A DNA stretch of 64,000 bases from Tillandsia leiboldiana (lineage: Eukaryota > Streptophyta > Magnoliopsida > Poales > Bromeliaceae): contig CM055067.1 in the NCBI GenBank assembly GCA_029204045.2, positions 31,074,838-31,138,837 on the forward strand, read 5' to 3'. The notes below the pieces were generated by a model. It saw nothing but the letters and a program-made list of their open reading frames with translations, was not told the origin of the DNA and did not search any database. This document shows, one piece after another, positions 55,440 to 64,000 of this stretch. Positions within the stretch are counted from its first letter, which is position 1. The number at the start of each line of letters is the position of its first letter. A program made the translations under genes and the position numbers.

Positions 55440-58400
55440 ATAAAACAGTAGCCTCCCCTAGTGGGAAAAGTCTCAAACTCTGACGTGCCCACTAGGACTA
55501 CTAGAGGCAAAAAGGGGAAGAACAATAGTAAGCTATAAAGGCTACTGATAAAGGAAACTACCACTACTATGCCTCTAAATGCAGTATCGAAAGAAATGAC
55601 TGTATGAATGCATCAGAAAAACAGTATCTGTCCAAATAAACCCAATCTAGCGCCACCAGTAAAACTGGTACTGCCTGCTGTGCCTGACAAATCGGGTATG
55701 CTGGCCGACGCATAACACCGATAGAGAATATGAGTCTCAAGGACTCAAAGTATGTATATCGCACACTCCGGAGTGGCACTCGAGGGGAGCGACCCACACG
55801 AGTAAAGTATCTCAGTAACAAGTATCATAAGTATCATAAATCAGTAGGACTAGATCACGACTCTGATCAAAGTTGGAAAGCTCAACCACTAAAGAAAACC
55901 CCGGTCCTCAATCAGATGCGAAATTACTCAATAAGTGGGAAACTCCGTCCACTAGAGAAATCTGATACCCAATTTGATGCATAAATAAATATCCGGTCAA
56001 CCGCCCAATATCCGCGGTTGCCGCAATACCCTGCCGTCTATAATCAAGTCCTATAACCGACCTCCGGTCAACCGCCCAATATCCGCGGTCACCGCAAAAC
56101 CCTGCCAACCACAATCCAGCACCACCCGTCCCTGACACCATGGTCCCGGCTACACTACCCCAAACCCCTGCTCGCACCCGAGCAACACAGACCGCCTGAC
56201 TAACAAGGAAGGAGAAAGGAAAAGCATGGTTTCTCCTAAGTCAAGTCCCAATATTATAGTGTAGCAATGAATAGTGGCCTAACTAGGTGTCCATACAAGC
56301 ATGCAAATGTCCCAAGATGATACAAAAGAAATACAGATATCGATGTTCTTACATTGTTCGAGCATGTTATTCCCAGGTTTAATAATAATAATAATAATTG
56401 CATAAGAACATAAATACTAACAGCCTATGCCTGCCTATACCACGTATACAATGCTCTCAAGGAAAATGAATGGCCTTTGATCATAACAAGCATGCAATTG
56501 TTGCTAATAGGGTGCAATTAGCCTTATAATATGGAAAACACTCCAATAAGCCTAGTGGGTAGTCAAAAGTAAGAGATTCGCAACAACACCCACCTTGAAC
56601 GCTAAATCCAAGTCCAAAATACACTCGTGCCCAAGAGTAAGTCGCCCGCCGCAACAACTGCAAAAATACAAACCGGTGCCCAATTAAACATACAATTTCA
56701 CAAACATCCGCTGTCCCAAAATTAGTCACAAAGAGGCTCGATTTTCACCTGCAGAATGGACTTCGAAAAGTCCGAAAAAAAACTGCTGCTATCGTCGCGT
56801 CGAGCGCTTCGAAACGAGTACCTGCACGTCTCAATCCGAGTCCCGTAGGCCGAGTTACAAATTCCGCAACGCGGTGAGCGCGAAACACCACAACACAACA
56901 ACTGTAACACTTTGCACAGAAAAGGGGGAAAAGTATACCTTCGGGCAAGTCTCAGAAAAATCCCAGAAAAATACGACGATAATCCTTGCGACGCGTAGAT
57001 GCAAAAAGAGTGTAGGAACGCCTCAATCCGATGCCTGAGCGCGGAGCTAACGCCGAAATACAGTGCCGCTATCCAAAACTCTACCACAGAAAATGGGTCA
57101 CAAAAAGGCTCGGAAAACTCCAAGAATAACTCGAAAAAAAGGGGAAGTTGAAAATACCAAGATCGTAGCCCTGCCTGTTGTAGATCCAACGGCGTGAGAA
57201 TCGCCCAAAAAGGTGCTCGGAGTAGGCCGGGGGAGCTTGCGCACCAAAACGCGACGAAAGGGATCACCGACGAAGGAACGTCGCGATGCGCCGAAGAAAT
57301 GGAAACCTTGAGAAGCGTGCCACGTAAAATCCCAAGAATTCTGCAGATGATGCAGCACGAGTGGGGGAGCAACTCCACAGAAGGGCCCGAAGTGAGATGA
57401 GGCTCGAAAATGCAGAAAAAGGGGAGAAGAAGGTGGCTCGGGCCTTTAAATAGGCTGCAGAAAACAATTCGGGAAATACCCTTTGTGTCTCCGGATTCGG
57501 GCGCTGGGATAGGTTTCGGGCGCCCGAATCCGGCGGCACACCGGACCGCAGGGGAGCGCCCGAAACTCCCCTGGGCTGACACGTGTCCCGCACAGGAAAC
57601 AGATGTGTGGGGCGCGTCGGGAGCGGCCACGTGGCCCTCCCGAGGCCTGACGCGTGTCCCGCACAGCAACCAGCTGTGCGGGGTGCGTGCGGTGCCGCCA
57701 CGTGGCACCAGCCCGGTCAAACGGGTAGGTGGCGCCCGCGAATGGCGGGGCGCCATGCGTCCACCCGCGTCACGGGCCGCACGTGCTGGCAGGCGCCGTC
57801 TGACCGCCTGCCACGCACGCACCCCGAGGCGCTCTCACGCGCCCCGAGGCACCCGCCCGCGCCCCCGTGCGCCGCGCCTCGTGAGCCCGCCAATGGCATA
57901 CTGCCACGTGTCCCTGCGCCGAGTCCATGCACCCGTGTGGGGACTCCGTGGACCGCGTCCTCTGCGCCCACCAACCGGGGGTTGACACGTGTCCCCCCGC
58001 TCAGGTCCATGCACCGCCGCTGATTCTCCGTGGACCGCGCACTCTGCGCCGGCCAGCCAGCACACGCCACGTGTCCTGCGCCGGGCCTATGCACCCAGCC
58101 GCGCCGCTCTGTGGAGCGAGAGCTGCAAATCGGCCAATGACAGGCCGCCACATGGCATACCGGCGGTCCACGGCCCCTCCCATGCACCAGAAACCACTGA
58201 AAACTTCCGGGAGTCCGTTTTTGGGCCTCTGAGCTCAGAATCAAACAAGAAAATAGCCGTTTTCAAGCGTTTTTCCGCGCTGAATCCAAATCCAACCTCT
58301 GTTTGGCCCAAAAACTTTTCTAAAATTCGGCAAAAGCAGCCGAAGGCCAATCCAGCTAAAGATACCCCCTCTGGGTCCATCTGTGGCATCCCTTTGATGC

Positions 58401-58485
58401 ACTATGGGCCAGACACACCATCAATAGGTGTTATACATAGTGGATTCACCGGAAAGGTTGCATGGGAACCTGGACCACTACAGCA
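55440..58485 (-). mobile_element. LTR fragment A2, minus strand
   Basis: The right part of a minus-strand LTR starting inside the usual GTGAGAACTACT..CAGTAGCCTCCCC segment. It has the octamer AGGTGGGT (minus, 56588-56595), the conserved block 56793-56865, a TATA-like box (57445-57453), a 14-bp-arm inverted repeat (57491-57533) and six G-boxes (57580, 57628, 57699, 57905, 57986, 58068). No clear CTCACA terminus is visible before copia resumes, so its right end is uncertain (58390-58485). Close relative of LTR G. Confidence 0.65.
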
Positions 58486-59288
58486 TTCATTTGTGTCAAT
58501 CCAAGTATGCGAAGGAGTTGGTCAAGAAATTTGGATTAGAAGATTCTAAAGACTTTCCGACTCCCATGGGAACTAGCAATAAAGGACTTGGATGTGAATC
58601 TCACGGAGAAACAGTAGACGAGAAACTTTACCGAAGCATGATTGGAAGTCTACTTTACCTTACGGCTAGTCGCCCGGACATTGCCTTCAGTGTAGGGATT
58701 TGCGCGAGATACCAATCAGCACCGAAAGAAATTCACCTGAAAGCGGTGAAACGGATCATCCGGTGCATCAAAGGTACGTTAAAGTTTGGAATTTGGTATC
58801 CTATGGGCACATCTCTCGACATAATAGGATATTCGGATGCCGATTGGGCTGGATCAGTGGATGATCGAAAGAGCACGAGTGGTGCATGCTTTTACCTTGG
58901 CCATTATCTTGTTGCATGGCATAGTAAGAAGCAAAACTGCATTGTTTTCTCGACTGCCGAAGCGGAATACATTTCAGCGGGAAGTTGTGCAACTCAATTG
59001 ATTTGGATGAAGAGTGTATTGAGTGACTTCCGCATCCCGGCGACTTCGGTAACAATACTTTGTGACAACACTAGTGCCATTAATATTTCAAAAAATCCTG
59101 TGTTGCACTCAAGAACAAAACACATTGAACTTAGATATTATTTTCTTAGAGAGCTAGTTGAATTAAGTACTTTACAAATTTCTTATGTTTCAACTGAAGA
59201 TCAATTAGCCGATATTTTGACAAAACCTTTGGATCAAAAATGTTTTATTCATTTGCGAAAAGCAATAGGAATGCTTTCTTTGAAATAA
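58486..59288 (+). pseudogene. pol: Copia pol, part 4: end of RT and RNase H
   Basis: It begins at QSKYAKELVKKF and continues through the connection (LYRSMIGSLLYLTASRPDI) into RNase H with SDADWAGS (catalytic D), TAEAEYISA (catalytic E) and CDNTSAI (catalytic D), ending DQLADILTKPL and a stop at 59286-59288. RNase H looks intact, and this stretch is free of stops. Upstream of 58486 the open frame reads LTR-derived sequence and is not native. Confidence 0.92.
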
Positions 59289-60844
59289 CAATTTTTGAAC
59301 AATTGCTTAGGTTAGGTTTTGTTTTGTGTTTTGTGTATATAGAACATTAACTAAGCATGTGTTAAATTGACTTTAATTGCATCTCTTCATGTTTTGAGAA
59401 ATCTATTATGATTTGGATATCATGATAATTCATTTGATGCAATGATCATTTATATCAATTAGTTCATCTATAATTGATCAAAGTCAATTCCTCTCCCAAT
59501 GATCTCTTGGTATAGTTTTTATCTTATTTGATAGTTGAGTTAAGTATGAACACGAGATCAATTTTTGGTTGAATACTTCATATCTTAAATAATTGATAGC
59601 CAATTGAGGGGGAGTCTATTATTAAAGTTTCATGCTCAAAAGATGTGGAAAGAGTTACATCCTTAAGTGGAGTGTGAAAACTACCACCACATAGAGGAAA
59701 GAGCTACCATCTCGGTTGTCCGAGTACTGTGTGCAGCTACCACATGTTTACCAAGCATGGTGATTTCTTGTTTATTAGATAAAATGCTTTTTGGAATAGT
59801 TGACTTTGTCGAATTCCAAGGTTGGTATAAGGTGGGATTTCAAATTGAAAGATGCTCAAAGAGCCACTTCCCTAAAATATATTGACTAGATACATTATCT
59901 AATTTATTTGGGATTTCAAACATCTATCGATTTTTGTGCTTCATTTTTTTTACTCAATTGAAGATTTGATAAACGCATTACTCATTAAATCGTGATTGAC
60001 GTTTTGAACTTGTTCAACTTTAGAGGATTTAATTTTTTATAAATTTTCGTTTCATTATTTGGATATTATTGATAGATTTAGCATAATCTATTTCTTTTGA
60101 TGTGAAACGATAATTTTTGTTTAAAGTTTATATACAAAAATGCTTACATTCATTTTCTGGATTTTTTGGAATTTTTATAAATTTTTCTGGAGAAAAAGTT
60201 GAATCCGATCCGGACTGGATGAATCCGATCCGGATCCCGAACGAGGGACTTTCCTGCAGGTAGCCGATCCGGACTGAACTTCAAACCCGATCCGGACCGC
60301 GGCTAGGTTTTAATAGAAACGAATGGTCTTTTGATTTCTATTCACTTCTAAACTTCTGTTTTCTACTTCCTAGAGTTTCTCTCTTTAGAATTCAGAGATT
60401 TGGAGCCATCTCAAACTTGTTTTCTCTCGATTCAAGTAAGTTCTTTTGATCAAAATCACTGTTCTTCACTGTTTTTTCTTTTTCTTCAAAACGTGAGTGA
60501 AATTCATGCTACGAATTCAATTTTAAACGGTTTTTGATCAAATTTCTATTGAAATTAGAACTCTGGACATGTTAGTTTTGTTTCTATGCCTTGTATTCAC
60601 TTGATTAACGAATTTTCGGGCTTCGATTTCAAAAAATTCGATCTTAGGGCAAAATTTTGGAATTTTTCTAAAATCATGGGATTGATCCTTTTAAAATTCT
60701 TTTTGCAAAACTAACTTGATTTCTAATCTCTAAACACGATAATGATTGTTTAGGTATGATTTTTCAAATTTTTGAAATTAAATAATTTTTTCGTGTTCTT
60801 GAGTTCTTGCTTGCAGGATTTTTGTTTCAAACACTCCAGCAACA
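59289..60844 (+). mobile_element. Copia region between pol and env-like relic
   Basis: AT-rich, without a convincing protein. A purine tract GAGGGGGAG is at 59606-59614. Four copies of CCGATCCGGA lie at 60205, 60225, 60264 and 60287. A possible intron has its donor in CAAGTAAGT near 60436 and its acceptor in TTGCTTGCAG near 60818, just before the env-like ATG. Sireviruses are known to carry an extra frame in this position. Confidence 0.55.
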
Positions 60845-61441
60845 ATGGTTATTGGATGGATATTAGTGCTCATTGTCGCAATAGTTGGCACACGAGCGTC
60901 AATTAAAAAGGAGCAAGATAAAGCAAGTCAAGAAGAGACGTAGAATGTCCTTCAAAATGATTCAGAATCAGACGACGAAGATTGGGAAGAAATTTGCAGA
61001 GAAATACAACAAGTTGTTGATGAAGAAGACAGGTTCGCTTTAAAAAACAAAAAGCTGATGAAGTCTTGCTCAACGACCAAGCAGTATGCTAGACGAAAGA
61101 CTCCAAGGGGCAGTGGAATTCACATTAATGAACCTCTTGCCAGAGAACAATCTCTTCCTAGAGAATCTTTATGGATTGAAGGTAGAAATGCACCATCTGC
61201 ATCCTCGCTACCCCCTTCGACCTCTAGGAAAGACACGACATAGGATGATATATTTATGTCCTCCATCCGACAAGAACAGAGGAGATTGTCTGTAGAACAA
61301 GAAAGAATATCCATTGACATACAACGTATCACTTCTAGACAACAACAGATGAAAAGAAAATGTTCAAAAATATCAAGACTGCTCAAGGGAATTTTAAACA
61401 AATTGGATTGTAGCAGCTCGGACAGGTCAGATCTAGATTGA
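60845..61441 (+). pseudogene. Env-like 3' ORF relic of the copia (Sirevirus) element
   Basis: One reading frame of about 199 codons runs from the ATG at 60845 to a TGA at 61439-61441, broken by TAG at 60941-60943 and 61241-61243. The N-terminus is hydrophobic (residues about 2-16), a possible membrane anchor or signal. An acidic segment follows, then a basic one, and the C-terminal part (61256-61400) is rich in Q, R, E and I with heptad-like spacing suggestive of a coiled coil. Membrane helix plus coiled coil in this location is the pattern reported for Sirevirus env-like genes. I do not recognise it by sequence; the assignment is positional. Both stops are single-base changes from sense codons. 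Confidence 0.5.
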
Positions 61442-61548
61442 ACATATTGTTCTAATGTTCATCTTTTCCTTGCAGATTTTTACTTTTAGTTCTTACCGTT
61501 TATGGATTTTAACTCCCTCTTATTGTAATTTTGGCTAACTTTCTATGA

Positions 61549-61564
61549 CAAAAAGGGGGAGAGA
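61549..61564 (+). other. Copia 3' polypurine tract
   Basis: GACAAAAAGGGGGAGAGA matches the AAAAAGGGGGAGA tract typical of Sirevirus 3' ends. It indicates that the 3' LTR starts soon after. Confidence 0.7.
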
Positions 61565-62110
61565 ACTGAAAACTGAGTACTAACCTTTTTGAACTTTTGG
61601 TAAGTACTTTGGAACTTGGGAAGAGAACATTGAAAACACTTTTATGTTGGAACTTTGTGAACTTTTGAAAGGCGAAGTAAAGGTAAGTATGAAAACTTTG
61701 TGTACATGCCCCGACTAACTATTTGACTAACTATTTGGGCATGTAATATTACTAACAAGTTGCTTGATAACTGACATTTTTTTTTAAACTAGTTAATTGT
61801 TTTGACATGGCATTTGGATTTTTAATGATTAGGGATATGTGAATCTTTGTTTGCTAAATTTTTATACATATCTGATAATTAATGTCATGGTGATTATAAA
61901 CTCTATCTATCTGATTGTTTATTGAATATTTGAATTCTTGAGGTATCTAACGATTTCTTTTGTCAGGAATTATTTCTTTTGTTGAGAGTACAAACGTCTA
62001 AGTCTAGAGTCTGTTTTTAGGAGTTTATCTCTTGTATTCATTTTTATTTGGATCTTACTTGTAAATTTTTGTTGTATGGTGATAGCAACAAAAATATCTT
62101 TTAGAATTTT
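61565..62110 (+). mobile_element. Probable start of copia 3' LTR, truncated by LTR G
   Basis: AT-rich sequence following the polypurine tract. The exact LTR start is not resolvable without the 5' LTR, which lies outside the window. It is interrupted at 62111 by a gypsy LTR. No coding seen. Confidence 0.4.
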
Positions 62111-64000
62111 TGTGAGGACCTGGATCCCCACGACGAGATTACTGGTTGACCAGCAGCTCCTGGAGGCCTATGTGGCGCGTCGGCGGTGTTTGTCCACCAA
62201 TTGGACACTCGGGATGGACTCAGAGTGTTTAATGGATCACGAGAGTAGTCAGATGACCCGTCGAATGCTTAGAAGGGGTTTCCCAATGGATATTAAAATT
62301 GGGCTCAGCGCAAAGTTTGGACAAAAGAACATCTTTCCGGATGCCTTCGGCAATTTTTAGAGTTGGAATTTGGCAAATCAGACTTCGGATTTGGATTCAG
62401 CGCGCGAAAACGATGAAATGGACAATTCACTTGCATTTTTCGGAGCCCGGATGACGCGCACGATTTTCGAGTCAGCTTGGTACTGTTCCGGCACCGGCGG
62501 GTAGCGGCGGCAGCGGCGGAGCACGGCAGCGCAGGCTCGGGCAAGCGCAGGCGCGGCGGCGGGCAAGCGCGGGCAGCGCGCGGGCGCGGGCAGTGCGCGG
62601 GCGCGAGCAACGCGCGGGCAGGCGGGCGGGCAGGTGTGCGGTCCACCGCGGAGGCGTGCACCCGGGATGGGACACGTGGCGGCTCCCGGTTGGCCGGCGC
62701 AGCAGGCGCGGTCCACGGAAAAAGACGCGGGTGTACGGTGGACCGGAGGGTGACACGTGGCAGCATGTGGTTGGTGCGGTGTTGTGCGCCGGGTCCACGG
62801 AGCGGGAGCGGGTTGCCTCGGGGCGCGTGCGTACAGGGATGGCAGGCGGCGGCACAGTCGCGCACATGGGCGCGCGTTGACGGATTTCCCGCGCTGGACG
62901 CGCCACGTGTCGACGCTTCGTTGGGCCACGTGTCGCAAGGTGAAAGGCGGGCTTCACTGTTGGCTGTTGAGCGGGCGACGTGGAGGCCCGACAGGAATTC
63001 GGGCCCGCACAGTGTTGGGCCGGGCCCAACACTGTAGCGGCCCGGAAGGAGCGGGCGCCCGAAAACAGGGACATGGAGGGAATTAACTCAAAAGATTTTT
63101 CCAGCCTATAAAAGCCCCTGTTCCAGCCCTGTTATCTTCTTCTCCGCGCGGATTTTGGCAGAGCAACCTTCAGCAACTTTCCTCCTCTCCCTGTGCTGCA
63201 TCCATCTGCAGAGTTTGGAGATTTTATGTGGCACGCTTCCCAAGATTTCTATTTTTACGGCGCGGCGCGACGCACGTCCATTTGTGTTCCCCTTCGTCGC
63301 ATTTCGGTGCACGAGCTCCCTCGGCCTACTCCGACCTCCGTTTCAGGCGATTCTTGCGCCGATGGATCCGCGACAAACAGAGCTACGATCTTGGTATTTT
63401 CTGCTTCCCCTAGTTTCACGCTTTTTGAGGAGTTTTTCCTTGCTTACTGGGACCCCTTTTTCTGATGGAATTTCTGGACAGCGACACATTGCCGGATTTT
63501 TATCTCCGCAACCGGATATCGGATGGAGACGTGCCTATACACTTTTTTCATTTACTCGACCCGAGGATTATCACCGTATTTTTATTGGATTTTTCTGAGG
63601 CTTGCCCGGAGGTAGATTTTTCTCCCTTTATATGTGCATGGAAATACAGATGTATGGTTGTGTGTTTGTGAGCGCCCTGTGTTGTGGAATTTGTAACTCG
63701 GCCTACGGGGCTCAGAATTTGAGGTGCAGGTACTCGTTTCGAAGGTATCGACGCGAGGAACGCGATAGTATTTTTGTTGAATTTTCTGAGTCCATTCTGC
63801 AGGTGGAAATTTCACATCTTTGAGGCTGTTTCCACAGATTGTGTATACTTGGAATATTTTTGGATTAAGTGTAACGTTGAACCTTATTGTTGTACCCAGG
63901 GGTGTTTGCAAGTGTTGCTGGACCCGTTGGATCTGAAGACTCTGATTTCGGGGTACTTTTAGCTGTTTGGAGCCGAGGCTTTCGCGACATGTACCGAGGA
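62111..64000 (+). mobile_element. LTR G, plus-strand gypsy-type LTR, runs off the window
   Basis: Starts TGTGAGGACCTGG, the reverse complement of the element B terminus type. U3 carries GC-rich sequence with four G-boxes (62673, 62754, 62904, 62927), a 13-bp-arm inverted repeat (63009-63035) and a TATA box TATAAAAG (63107-63114). The leader contains a block (63687-63760) conserved with B and A2. The GC-rich frames at 62305-63086 are not genes. Whether it is a 5', 3' or solo LTR cannot be seen here. Confidence 0.75.
63009..63114 (+). promoter_or_regulatory. LTR G core promoter: inverted repeat and TATA box
   Basis: A near-perfect palindrome with 13-bp arms and a 1-nt centre (63009-63035; arms ACAGTGTTGGGCC and its complement) lies 72 bp upstream of TATAAAAG (63107-63114). 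The arms contain TGGGCC, a site II-like motif. Confidence 0.6.

Overview
The window is plant nuclear DNA made almost entirely of nested LTR retrotransposons. I found no host gene, rRNA, tRNA or CRISPR array. The evidence is Ty1/copia gag-pol of Sirevirus type, Ty3/gypsy gag-pol with a C-terminal chromodomain (Tekay/Del type), primer-binding sites complementary to initiator-Met tRNA, 5-bp target-site duplications and very long GC-rich LTRs. This fits a repeat-rich flowering-plant genome; the species cannot be named from the sequence.

Layout. One old plus-strand copia element is the matrix. Its coding parts lie at 12372-12919 (gag), 48826-51855 (gag, protease, integrase, start of RT) and about 58486-59288 (RNase H), followed by an env-like relic (60845-61441) and a polypurine tract near 61549. 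Four insertion complexes interrupt it. (1) On the left is a chain: LTR fragment F (11539-12371) is broken by minus-strand LTR D (8569-11538), which abuts minus-strand LTR C' (5756-8559) with its primer site, whose interior is broken by plus-strand element C (3' LTR 649-5402, rest off-window). (2) Element A (12920-48825, minus, TSD ACCTC) carries element B in its interior (16326-31444, TSD ACAAC) and element E in its 5' LTR (37383-48482, TSD CAATC). (3) Two truncated minus-strand LTRs, E2 and A2 (51856 to about 58485), replace the catalytic part of the copia RT. (4) Plus-strand LTR G starts at 62111 and runs off the window.

Function. Only E (about 11.1 kb) is nearly complete: its pol frame is open, but gag has one in-frame stop and a frameshift at a homopolymer. 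A and B have 3.8-4.4 kb LTRs and 2.4-2.8 kb interiors holding only gag or pol relics. They look like non-autonomous LARD-type elements that would need proteins from elsewhere. They still share cis signals: primer site, polypurine tract, a leader hairpin with a self-complementary loop, a mid-LTR AGGTGGGT octamer, and promoter-proximal inverted repeats.

Assembly caution. A 100-N gap lies at 23291-23390. About 5.1 kb on each side of it is the same sequence, with indel noise near the gap. The LTR-interior-LTR-interior-LTR arrangement of B may therefore be two overlapping contig ends laid end to end.
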